Translations under genes and position numbers: made by a program
The notes under the pieces: model-generated
Told to the model about the DNA's origin: nothing
Databases searched by the model: none
Seen by the model: the letters and a program-made list of their open reading frames with translations, nothing else
Shown: in pieces, positions 7,679-15,251 of the stretch
Numbering within the stretch: the stretch's first letter is position 1
How the letters are laid out: each line of letters starts with the position of its first letter
Assembly (NCBI RefSeq): GCF_024213195.1
Contig: NZ_JANAVF010000010.1
Span: forward strand, 62,001-126,000
Direction of reading: 5' to 3'
Length of the DNA: 64,000 nucleotides
From: Streptomyces sp. TBY4
GTDB lineage: Bacteria > Actinomycetota > Actinomycetes > Streptomycetales > Streptomycetaceae

Positions 7679-8638
7679 ATGGCGATCACGGAACCAGTGA
7701 CAGACGACACCCGGTTGATCTACGGCTGCATGGCTCTCGGCGGGAGCTGGGAGCCCGGCCCGTACCAGGCCGAGGACATCGACGAGGCCGAGGCGGTGAT
7801 CGAGGCCGCCCTCGACAGCGGCATCACGATGTTCGACCACGCCGACATCTACCGGCACGGAAAGGCGGAAGCCGTCTTCGGCGAGGTGCTCGCCCGCACC
7901 CCCGGCCTGCGCGAGCGCATCACGCTGCAGACCAAGTGCGGCATCCGGCTCGCCGAAGGCGACCGCCCCGGCATCTACGACCTGCGGGGCGCGAGCATCC
8001 TCCGCCGCGTCGAGGAGTCCCTCACGCGGCTGCGCACCGACTTCATCGACGTGCTGCTCCTGCACCGGCCCGACCCGCTGGCCGACCCCGAGGACATCGC
8101 CGGGGCGCTCGCCTCGCTCCACCGCCAGGGTCTCGTGAGGAAGTTCGGCGTCTCCAACATGAGCGGCGCGCAATGCGCCCACCTGCAACGCCACCTCGAC
8201 GTCCCGCTCGTCGCCAACCAGCTGGAGATGAGCCTGCACCGGCGGGACTGGCTGGAGGACGGCGTGCTCGTCAACACCCCGGCCGCGGCGGCCGTCGGCT
8301 TCCCGGCCGGGACTGTCGAGTACTGCACGGCGCACGGAGTACGCCTCCAGGCCTACGGGGCCCTGGCCCAAGGACGCTTCACCGGACGGGAGTCGAGCGT
8401 CGGGGAGCACGCCACCGCCGAGCACCTGCGCGCCCTGGCCAAGGCGAAGGACACGACCCCGGAGACGATCCTGCTGTGGTGGCTGCAGCGCCACCCGGCC
8501 CGCATCGCCCCCGTCATCGGCACCGGGCGCCCCGACCGCATCAGGGCCTGCCGCGACGCCGCGCTGCGCGCCCCGGACCTCGGCCACGAGGAGTGGTACT
8601 CCCTGTGGCTGACGGCCCGGGGCGGGCCGCTGCCCTAG
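7679..8638 (+). CDS. Aldo/keto reductase
   Basis: A 319-residue NADPH-dependent oxidoreductase of the YdhF-like AKR branch. The catalytic tetrad is visible: Asp in TMFDHADIY, Tyr in the same motif, Lys in LQTKCGIR and His in LLLHRPD. The cofactor end reads VIGTGRPDRI. The start lies only 9 bp after the DyP stop, so the two are likely cotranscribed. The pairing with enzymes that create aldehydes is suggestive, but this protein has no signal peptide and acts inside the cell. It converges on the lipase gene with 8 bp between stops. Confidence 0.88.
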   Translation: MAITEPVTDDTRLIYGCMALGGSWEPGPYQAEDIDEAEAVIEAALDSGITMFDHADIYRHGKAEAVFGEVLARTPGLRERITLQTKCGIRLAEGDRPGIYDLRGASILRRVEESLTRLRTDFIDVLLLHRPDPLADPEDIAGALASLHRQGLVRKFGVSNMSGAQCAHLQRHLDVPLVANQLEMSLHRRDWLEDGVLVNTPAAAAVGFPAGTVEYCTAHGVRLQAYGALAQGRFTGRESSVGEHATAEHLRALAKAKDTTPETILLWWLQRHPARIAPVIGTGRPDRIRACRDAALRAPDLGHEEWYSLWLTARGGPLP

Positions 8639-8646
8639 GACACGCT

Positions 8647-9537
8647 CTAGCCGGGGGAGCCGACCGCGCACACCAGGATCGGGGTGGCGCGGTTCGGGTC
8701 GAGGCCGTTGCGGACCAGGTGCCAGACGTTGAGGTCGTAGGCCTCGCCGATGTGGCCCACCGGGTCGAAGGGGCAGAAGTCCTGCACGTACTGGTTCCTG
8801 ACCCCCGGCTCGCGGACGAACGCCGTCTCGGTCGGGGTCACCAGCTCGTCGTAGCGCGAGGTGATGATGGTGTACGCGATCCCGGGCTGGGCCACCGGAC
8901 CGTCGTTCAGCGCGAGGATCGCGGGGCCGCCGGGCACCTCGTCGGCGAGCACCGGGATGCCGACGGTGGTCACGATCTTCTCCATGGTGGCCCGGCCGAT
9001 CAGCTTGTCGCCCAGGTCCAGCAGTCCGGCGGCGTTCGTGCCGTGGGTCGGGGGAGCGATGGCCACGACCGCCTTGATGTGGGACTGGATGCCCTGCATC
9101 TTGGCGAGGTAGAGGGCTTGGAGCCCGCCTTCGGAGTGGCCCACGACCGAGACCTTGGCCGCGCCGGTCGCGCCGCGCACCTTCTCCACGTACTCCTTGA
9201 TCTCCAGGTTCGAGACGGCCACCGGCTTGAGGCCTCCGACCAGCGGGAAGCCCTCGTAGGCGCCGTAGGTCAGGGCGAAGGTGCAGTAACCGCGGGCGGC
9301 CAGGTCCAGCTGGAGGAAGTTGAGGTCTTCGTACCAGGTGGCGAAGGTGCCGTGCAGCAGCACCACGGGCTCGGGGTGCGCGGCGCTCGGCCGGCAGGAG
9401 AAGTCGTTCACCCCGCCTCGCGCGGCGCCCTCGGTGGCGGAGTGCGCCGGGAAGGCGGCGCCGAGCAGCAGGGCCAGGGGGAGGGCGGCCCTGGCGAGCA
9501 GGGTGCGGGTGCGCGACGCACGGGTACGGCGGACCAT
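8647..9537 (-). CDS. Secreted lipase/esterase (alpha/beta hydrolase)
   Basis: A 296-residue secreted hydrolase. It has an Arg-rich start and hydrophobic core (LLARAALPLALLLGAAFPAHS) typical of a Sec signal. The oxyanion region is VVLLHGTFATWYEDL, the nucleophile elbow is VVGHSEGGLQALY, and a late DPVGHIGEAYD offers the catalytic His. This is the pattern of Streptomyces/Rhodococcus triacylglycerol lipases of the LipA/EstA type, about 300 residues. Two Cys (FSCRP, QDFCPF) could form a disulphide. It is divergent from the PucR-type regulator across a GTGCAC-rich promoter, so regulation by that protein is plausible. Confidence 0.82.
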   Translation of the reverse strand: MVRRTRASRTRTLLARAALPLALLLGAAFPAHSATEGAARGGVNDFSCRPSAAHPEPVVLLHGTFATWYEDLNFLQLDLAARGYCTFALTYGAYEGFPLVGGLKPVAVSNLEIKEYVEKVRGATGAAKVSVVGHSEGGLQALYLAKMQGIQSHIKAVVAIAPPTHGTNAAGLLDLGDKLIGRATMEKIVTTVGIPVLADEVPGGPAILALNDGPVAQPGIAYTIITSRYDELVTPTETAFVREPGVRNQYVQDFCPFDPVGHIGEAYDLNVWHLVRNGLDPNRATPILVCAVGSPG

Positions 9538-9571
9538 ACGACATCTCCTGACGGGGGGTCATGCGCGGGGC

Positions 9572-9685
9572 GTGCACGGGGTCGTGCGCGGGGGTGTGCA
9601 CGGGGCGGAGTGCACAGAATGCTCCGGTGCGCCGCCCGTGTCCCCTGGCTGTACGCGCAGAATGCTTCCTCCCGCGTTTGTGCAC
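9572..9685. promoter_or_regulatory. Divergent promoter region with four GTGCAC palindromes
   Basis: GTGCAC occurs at 9572-9577, 9596-9601, 9610-9615 and 9680-9685 between the lipase and the PucR-type regulator, the first two as GTGCACGGGG. Clustering of a 6-bp palindrome in a 164-bp gap suggests binding sites, but high GC makes the chance expectation non-trivial. Confidence 0.4.
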
Positions 9686-9700
9686 GGCGACAATGCGGGG

Positions 9701-11023
9701 ATGGACGATGCGGCGGGTGATGGTGTGGAACACGCTGCGGGGGTCGGGGAGTTGGCGGCCGCGCCGGAGAGCGCCGCCGCGCTGTTGCCCCGGGTGGCGG
9801 AGATGGCGGCCGAGACCGTCGCCCGGCTGACCGCCGACATCCCCGCCTACCGGCTGCTGCCCGACAGCGTCCTCGGCGGGGATCTCGTCGCGAACACCGA
9901 AGCCGTGCTGAAACTGTTCTTCACCACCGTCGCCGAAGGGCGGGCGCCGACCGGAGCCGAACTGGCGGCCCCCATCGCCTGGGGCGCCGAGCGGGCCCGG
10001 GACGGGGTCCCCCTGGAGGCGGTCCTACGGGTCTACCCGCTCGGCGCCCGCCGGGCCTGGGAGCTCGCCGCAGCCGGCCCGGAACCCGTGGCCGACCCGT
10101 ACGCCCTGGTGACGGGCCTGCTGGCGTTCCTCGGCGAGGTCATGCCGAAGGTCGCCGAGGCCTACCTGCGCGAACAGGCCGACCTCGACTGGGAGCAGCG
10201 CGAGCACGGCCGCAACCTCGCCGGAGTCCTGCTCGCGGGCCGCCCGGCCCGGCGCGCGGCCGAACGGTACGGGCGCACCCTCGCCGAACGGTACGAGGTG
10301 GTCGTGCTGCGACTGCCCGAGGCGCCCGGTGGGGCGACGAACCGCATCCTGCGTGCCCTGCGCTCCGAACTCGACGGAAACCCCGAGGTGCTGGCCACCT
10401 TCAAGGGGGAGGGAGGCGTCCTCCTCGTCCCGCTGGCCCCGTCAGGTCCGTCAGGTCCGTCTGGTCCGCCCGGCCCGTTCGCCCAGGCCACCCCGTCGGT
10501 CCAGTCCACCCCGTCCGCTCCGTCCGCCCCGTCCGTCCCCCGCGCCCCGGACGGCGCGACCCGGCGGCTGCTCGCCCGGCTCGACACGGCGGCCGAACTG
10601 CGGTGCACGGCGGCCGCCGCCGTCGCCGAGGACCACGGCTCGATCCCGCGGGCCCAGGCGGAAGCCTCCGAGGTCCTCGCCCTGGCAGAGGACTTGGGGC
10701 GCCCGCCGGGTCTCTACCGGCTGGCCGACCTCGCCGTCGAGTACCAGCTCGTGCGGCCGGGCCCCGCCCGCGACGCCCTGGCCCGGGTCCTGGCACCCCT
10801 CGACGGCCAGCCCCACCTGATCGCCACCCTGCGGGAGTTCATCGCGGCCGGCTACCGGCGCGCCGAGGCCGCCGAAGCCCTCACCGTCCACCGCAACACC
10901 CTGACCTACCGCCTCGGACGCATCCGGCTGCTCACCGGCCACGACGCCACCGACCCCGCGGGGGCCCGCCACCTCGCGGCCGCCCTGACGGCGTACGGCG
11001 CGGCCCGCCGCACCGGCGGCTGA
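9701..11023 (+). CDS. PucR/CdaR-type transcriptional regulator
   Basis: A 440-residue regulator ending in the characteristic PucR C-terminal HTH: EFIAAGYRRAEAAEALTVHRNTLTYRLGRI. The N-terminal half is helical (RsbRD/PucR N-like: 'ETVARLTADIPAYRLLPDSVL'). The middle is a GGDEF-like region interrupted by a low-complexity Pro/Ser linker at about 247-285 (SGPSGPSGPPGP, then SAPSAPSVP) encoded by short tandem 9-bp units. Family members respond to metabolites and usually activate nearby catabolic genes. The divergent lipase is the obvious candidate target. The chosen ATG at 9701 follows GCGGGG. Confidence 0.85.
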   Translation: MDDAAGDGVEHAAGVGELAAAPESAAALLPRVAEMAAETVARLTADIPAYRLLPDSVLGGDLVANTEAVLKLFFTTVAEGRAPTGAELAAPIAWGAERARDGVPLEAVLRVYPLGARRAWELAAAGPEPVADPYALVTGLLAFLGEVMPKVAEAYLREQADLDWEQREHGRNLAGVLLAGRPARRAAERYGRTLAERYEVVVLRLPEAPGGATNRILRALRSELDGNPEVLATFKGEGGVLLVPLAPSGPSGPSGPPGPFAQATPSVQSTPSAPSAPSVPRAPDGATRRLLARLDTAAELRCTAAAAVAEDHGSIPRAQAEASEVLALAEDLGRPPGLYRLADLAVEYQLVRPGPARDALARVLAPLDGQPHLIATLREFIAAGYRRAEAAEALTVHRNTLTYRLGRIRLLTGHDATDPAGARHLAAALTAYGAARRTGG

Positions 11024-11047
11024 GCCCCCCCGGGCCGCCCACCCCTC

Positions 11048-12550
11048 TCAGGTGAGGGGGAGCAGCCGGGACGGTGCGTGCGCCGACGCGGGCGCGGCGA
11101 CGGCGGAGGCGGCGGCCAGCGGGGCATCGGTGGAGGCGAGCGGGGCGTGGGCGCCGGCGCCCACCGCGCTGCCGGCCAGCCAGGCGTCCCAGTCGAGGTT
11201 CCAGTCCCCGAACCCGTTGGCGAAGGGGGCCATCGGCTCACCGCCGCTGTTCACCACCGACACCACGTCGCCCACCCGCACCGTGTCGAAGAACCAGGCC
11301 GCGTCGGCGGTGCTCATGCCCGTGCAGCCGTGGCTGACGTTCTCCTCGCCCTGCGCGTCGACCGACCAGGGGGCGGCGTGCACGTACTCCCCGCTCCACG
11401 TCACCCGGGTCGCGTAGAAGACGGGCAGGTCGTAGAACTCGCTCGTACCGCGCTTGATGCCCACCGTGTCCCCGCGCATCCGCACCTTGCGCTCCTTGCC
11501 GAGCACCACCTTGATGCCGGTGCGGGTCAGGAACCCGGCCTTGCCCGTGGTCACCGGGATGGTCCGCAGGATCCGGCCGTTGCGCCGTACGGTCATCTCG
11601 TGCGCGGCGGCGTCGGTGACCGCCTCGATCCGGTCCCCGACGGTGAACCGCAGGGACTCCGAGGGGCCGCCGTACTCCCCCTCCCCGACCTCGACCCCGT
11701 CGAGACCGCTGACCACGCGCACCACGGCGTGGGCGGGCCAGTACGTACGGGGCCGGTAGTGCAGCGTCGAGTCGTCGACCCAGTGCCAGGCCCCCTCGAC
11801 GGCCGGCTCCGAGGTGACCTGCAGGGCCCGCTCCACCCGGGCCCGCGCGGCCGGGTCGGCGCCGGGGACGGGGCGGCTCAAGGAGGCCGTCACGATCTGT
11901 CCCGCCCCGTACGTGCCGGGCCGCGGCCCGAACTCGGCGGTGAGCCGGTCGTCCCGCGCCGCCTCCGCGGTCCGGAACGCCATGGTCACGCCGACGGGGG
12001 TGCCCGCCGCGTCCTGGGCGCCGACCCGGACGGTGTAGGTCTCACCGGCGCGCAGCGGCTCGGTGTTGCCCCAGTGGTGCCCACGGGCTCCGAGGGCGCC
12101 GCCCACGTAGCGGCCGTGCCCGTCGTGGACCGTCACATAGGTGAGCAGCCCCGGGCCGGCGAGGGTGATCTCCAGGGGGCTGGCCGCGTCGGTGGGCAGG
12201 ACGACCGTGTGCGCGGCCGCCCGGGCCGCGCCGCGGGAGGCGGGATCGCGCACCACGGAACCCGCTCCGCTGGCGGTTGCCCGCACCAGCTGCTGCTCCA
12301 GCCCGCCGCACAGTCCGGCACGGAAAGCCTCCATCGCGCACTGCACGCCGCCGTCGTCCAGCACCCGGCCGACCAGCAGGTCCACGGAGCCCGTGCGCTC
12401 GCCGCCGGGCGGCCGACCGTCACCGGAGTGCGAAGCGGACTGCGGCGCGGCGGCCACGACGAAGACGGCTCCGGCCACCGCCCCGGCCACCTTCCACGTC
12501 CTGCCCCGACCCCGTCGCCGGAGTCCTCCACGGTGTGTCGATGACAGCAT
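11048..12550 (-). CDS. L,D-transpeptidase (Ig-like, YkuD domain)
   Basis: A 500-residue envelope enzyme. From the ATG at 12550 it has an Arg-rich N-terminus and a hydrophobic segment (VAGAVAGAVFVVAAA). Two Ig-like domains follow, then the YkuD catalytic domain with the signature SHGCTGM (nucleophile Cys) and an upstream His in YVHAAPWSV. L,D-transpeptidases make 3-3 peptidoglycan cross-links, important at actinobacterial poles. The Ala-rich tail (APLAAASAVAAPASA) is unusual. An in-frame ATG at 12628 would add 26 residues but lacks a good ribosome site. No lipobox Cys is seen. Confidence 0.85.
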   Translation of the reverse strand: MLSSTHRGGLRRRGRGRTWKVAGAVAGAVFVVAAAPQSASHSGDGRPPGGERTGSVDLLVGRVLDDGGVQCAMEAFRAGLCGGLEQQLVRATASGAGSVVRDPASRGAARAAAHTVVLPTDAASPLEITLAGPGLLTYVTVHDGHGRYVGGALGARGHHWGNTEPLRAGETYTVRVGAQDAAGTPVGVTMAFRTAEAARDDRLTAEFGPRPGTYGAGQIVTASLSRPVPGADPAARARVERALQVTSEPAVEGAWHWVDDSTLHYRPRTYWPAHAVVRVVSGLDGVEVGEGEYGGPSESLRFTVGDRIEAVTDAAAHEMTVRRNGRILRTIPVTTGKAGFLTRTGIKVVLGKERKVRMRGDTVGIKRGTSEFYDLPVFYATRVTWSGEYVHAAPWSVDAQGEENVSHGCTGMSTADAAWFFDTVRVGDVVSVVNSGGEPMAPFANGFGDWNLDWDAWLAGSAVGAGAHAPLASTDAPLAAASAVAAPASAHAPSRLLPLT

Positions 12551-12702
12551 GCGCGCCACGCAGCCCTCCCAGATCGCCTTCGGCCGGATGGCAGCATCAA
12601 AACGATTTCCGGGCAGCCTGATGATCATGAACTCGGCCCGTGGGGCCGAATGGGCACAGAAGAGGGCTCGTACGGAGTAGGGGGGCGGGCGTCAGGGGTG
12701 CT

Positions 12703-13233
12703 TCAGGCCGTGGCCCTGGCGCCCGCCGTGGCGTCGGCGCCGGCCGTGACATTGGCGAAGAACGCGGCGAGGTTCGCGACCGTCCGCTCGATCTTCTCCT
12801 CCAGCGTCAGCGACTCCTGGAGCCGGGCGCCCGGGCCCGCGTCCTTCTTGCCCCGTACGTAGAGCGAGCAGGCGAGGTCGCCGCAGATGTAGGCGCCCAC
12901 GGAGTTGCCCTGCTGCCCGGCCTTGCCCGCCTTCGGCGCGACCATCAGGGAGACGCCCCCGGTGTGGGTGGTCAGGCAGAGCGAGCACATGCTGCGCCGG
13001 GCCTGCGAGGGGGCGGCGGCGGCGGAGGAGCGCAGCGCGAGGGCGACCGGGCGGCCGTCCAGCTCGGTGACGAGGTAGGCGCGCTCGGGGGCCTTGGGGT
13101 CCCACCAGCCGAGGAAGTCCAGGTCCTCCCAAGGCCGTTCGGCCAGATCGCGGGGTACCGACAGGCGCTTGGCCTCGCCCTTGGTGCAGTTCACGAAGGC
13201 GGTACGGATCTCTTGCTCGGTCAGCGGCTTCAT
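12703..13233 (-). CDS. FBP-domain protein with four-Cys zinc finger
   Basis: A 176-residue cytoplasmic protein (start at MKPLTEQEIRTAF). It has the pattern of the actinobacterial FBP-domain family, related to the treble-clef C-terminal domain of elongation factor G-binding protein: a CSLC knuckle followed about 40 residues later by CGDLAC. The linker between contains KAGKAGQQGN. EF-G-binding relatives help release fusidic-acid-stalled EF-G from the ribosome, but whether this short protein does so is unknown. It is divergent from a TetR gene and begins 14 bp from a perfect operator, so the TetR protein almost certainly controls it. Confidence 0.78.
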   Translation of the reverse strand: MKPLTEQEIRTAFVNCTKGEAKRLSVPRDLAERPWEDLDFLGWWDPKAPERAYLVTELDGRPVALALRSSAAAAPSQARRSMCSLCLTTHTGGVSLMVAPKAGKAGQQGNSVGAYICGDLACSLYVRGKKDAGPGARLQESLTLEEKIERTVANLAAFFANVTAGADATAGARATA

Positions 13234-13246
13234 GAGAGGCAGGCTA

Positions 13247-13271
13247 ATTTGCCTAAAGGTTTTAGGCAAAT
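13247..13271. promoter_or_regulatory. TetR operator, perfect inverted repeat
   Basis: Arms ATTTGCCTAAA (13247-13257) and TTTAGGCAAAT (13261-13271) flank a GGT spacer. It is AT-rich against the local GC background and sits in the 71-bp gap between the FBP gene and the divergent TetR gene. Confidence 0.85.
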
Positions 13272-13304
13272 GCATAATGCTTATCGCCAGCTAGGAGGCA
13301 ATTG

Positions 13305-13895
13305 ATGGTTCGAGCAGGACTCAGCACCGAGCGGCTGACCCGGGCGGGCGCCGAGCTCGCCGACGAGGTCGGCTTCGAGCAGGTGACCGTGTCGGCGCTC
13401 GCCCGGCGGTTCGACGTCAAGGTCGCGAGCCTCTACTCGCACCTGAAGAACTCCCAGGACCTCAGGACCCGGATCGCCCTGTTCGCCCTGGAGGAGCTGG
13501 CCGACCGCGTCGCGGCAGCACTCGCCGGGCGGGCCGGGAAGGATGCCCTCGCCGCCTTCGCGGAGGCCTACCGGGAGTACGCCCGGCAGCACCCCGGCCG
13601 CTACGACGCCGCCCGGCTCCGCCTCGACCCCGAGACGGCGGCCGCGAGCGCGGGCGTCCGGCACGCCCGGATGACGCGGGCCATCCTGCGCGGCTACGAC
13701 CTGGCGGAACCCGACCAGACCCACGCGGTCCGGATGCTCGGCAGCGTCTTCCACGGCTACGTCAGCCTGGAGCTGGGCGGCGGCTTCAGCCATACCGCCG
13801 TGGACCCGCAGGAGTCCTGGGACTGGATCGTGGACTCGCTCGACGCGATGCTGCGCAACCGGAGCACCGGATCCACCACCCCATCCACTACCTGA
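13305..13895 (+). CDS. TetR-family regulator (WHG-type C-terminus)
   Basis: A 196-residue regulator. The ATG at 13305 follows AGGAGG (13293-13298) with ideal spacing, which decides the start over a TTG one codon earlier. The HTH reads VTVSALARRFDVKVASLYSHLKNSQDLRTRIA. The C-terminal domain (YREYARQHPGRYDAARL, then MLGSVFHGYVSLELGGGF) is the WHG/TetR_C_33 type. It probably represses itself and the divergent FBP gene through the 25-bp palindrome at 13247-13271, and may also set expression of the SGNH hydrolase that starts 44 bp downstream on the same strand. Confidence 0.9.
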   Translation: MVRAGLSTERLTRAGAELADEVGFEQVTVSALARRFDVKVASLYSHLKNSQDLRTRIALFALEELADRVAAALAGRAGKDALAAFAEAYREYARQHPGRYDAARLRLDPETAAASAGVRHARMTRAILRGYDLAEPDQTHAVRMLGSVFHGYVSLELGGGFSHTAVDPQESWDWIVDSLDAMLRNRSTGSTTPSTT

Positions 13896-13938
13896 TCCAC
13901 CACCGGATCCCGATCCCCCCGAGGCTGAGGTCGAGGCG

Positions 13939-15117
13939 ATGAACCCCGAGCGCGACCTGATCACCACACCCGTCACCGAGGACCTCCTGCGCGGCGCGGC
14001 CGACGTGGAACGCACCGCGCACGGCCTGCTGCCCCACCGGCTGCCCGCCCGGGCCCGGCTGCGGATCCCCGACGACCAGCTGGCCACGGCCGAGGCCCGC
14101 CCGTCCGGCGTGCGCCTGGTCTTCCGTACCAGGGCCACCGTCATCGAACTCGACGCCCTGCCCACGAAGAGGGTCTACCGCGGCTTCCCGGCCTCACCGG
14201 ACGGCGTGTACGACCTCGTGGTCGACGGCGTGCTCACGGCCCGGGCCACCGTGCCCGGAGGCAGGGTCCGCACCCTCGACCTGGCCACCCAGGCGGTGGA
14301 ACTGGAGGAGGGCCCGCCCGGGACCGCACGCTTCGCGGATCTGCCCGCGCGGGAGAAGGACGTCGAGATCTGGCTCCCGCACACCGAGATCACCGAGCTG
14401 ATCGCGCTGCGCACCGACGCCCCCGTCGCGCCCGCGCCGGACAGCGGGCGCAGGGTGTGGCTGCACCACGGCAGCTCCATCAGCCACGGCTCGGACGCGG
14501 AGCGGCCCACCGGGACCTGGCCGGCCCTGGCCGCGGCGCGCGGCGTGGTGGACCTGGTCAACATGGGCTTCTCCGGCAGCGCCCTGCTGGACCCCTTCAC
14601 CGCCCGCGCGATGCGCGACACCCCCGCCGACCTGCTCAGCGTCAAGATCGGCATCAACATCGTCAACCTGGACGTCATGCGGCTGCGCGCCTTCGGCCCC
14701 GCGGTGCACGGCTTCCTCGACATCCTCCGGGAGGGCCGCCACGCGGCGACGCCGCTCCTCGTGGTCTCGCCGCTCCTGTGCCCGATCCAGGAGGACACCC
14801 CGGGCCCCCTGGCCACCGACTTCAGTACCGGGACCCTGCGGTTCAGGGCGCTGGGCGACCCGGCCGAACGGGCCGCCGGGCGGCTGACGCTGAATGCCGT
14901 ACGCGAGGCGCTCGCCGGGATCGTCGCGCAGCGGGCGGCCGAGGACCCGCACCTGCACTACCTCGACGGCCGCGGGCTCTACGGCCCCGCGGACCACGCC
15001 GAGCTGCCGCTGCCCGACGACCTCCACCCCGACTCCGCGGGCCACGTCCGCATCGCCGAGAACTTCGCCCGCCACGCCTTCGCCGCCGGGGGCCCCTTCG
15101 CCGCGGCGACCGGCTGA
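13939..15117 (+). CDS. SGNH/GDSL-family hydrolase with N-terminal accessory domain
   Basis: A 392-residue esterase-like enzyme without a signal peptide. Residues about 1-165 form a jelly-roll-like accessory domain (RLVFRTRATVIELDAL, VYDLVVDG). The catalytic part starts with HHGSSISHGSD (nucleophile Ser), has an oxyanion Asn/Gly in NMGFSGSALLDPF, and ends with DDLHPDSAGH supplying Asp and His. This two-domain plan matches the SsfX3-like/GDSL_3 acyltransferase-hydrolase group that acts on acylated small molecules or sugars. It follows the TetR gene in the same direction and is likely part of its transcription unit. Confidence 0.85.
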   Translation: MNPERDLITTPVTEDLLRGAADVERTAHGLLPHRLPARARLRIPDDQLATAEARPSGVRLVFRTRATVIELDALPTKRVYRGFPASPDGVYDLVVDGVLTARATVPGGRVRTLDLATQAVELEEGPPGTARFADLPAREKDVEIWLPHTEITELIALRTDAPVAPAPDSGRRVWLHHGSSISHGSDAERPTGTWPALAAARGVVDLVNMGFSGSALLDPFTARAMRDTPADLLSVKIGINIVNLDVMRLRAFGPAVHGFLDILREGRHAATPLLVVSPLLCPIQEDTPGPLATDFSTGTLRFRALGDPAERAAGRLTLNAVREALAGIVAQRAAEDPHLHYLDGRGLYGPADHAELPLPDDLHPDSAGHVRIAENFARHAFAAGGPFAAATG

Positions 15118-15216
15118 ATCCCTCGACCGGCTGAAGGACCGCTCGCCGCCGCCCCCGCCGCGCGTCACAATGACGGCACGCGCGGCCGGGGGCGAGGAGC
15201 TCCACGGCCCGTCATT

Positions 15217-15251
15217 TTGCATGATCATGCATCATCGCGCATACTCATCCC
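15217..15251 (+). promoter_or_regulatory. argG promoter with ArgR-type box, leaderless layout
   Basis: A -35-like TTGCAT (15217-15222), a 17-bp spacer and a -10-like CATACT (15240-15245) place the expected transcript start at 15252, the A of the argG ATG. No Shine-Dalgarno is present. The perfect palindrome TGCATGATCATGCA (15218-15231) overlaps the -35, and GCATACTCAT follows; TGCAT-type half-sites are typical of Streptomyces ARG boxes. Confidence 0.65.

Noticed and set aside
3559..9733. Very long open frames on the minus strand opposite the oxidase, DyP and AKR genes
   Set aside because: Frames of over 1000 codons on the opposite strand are a known effect of high GC codon bias. Their translations are low-complexity Arg/Gly/Ala/Pro with no domains, while the plus-strand frames show clear families.
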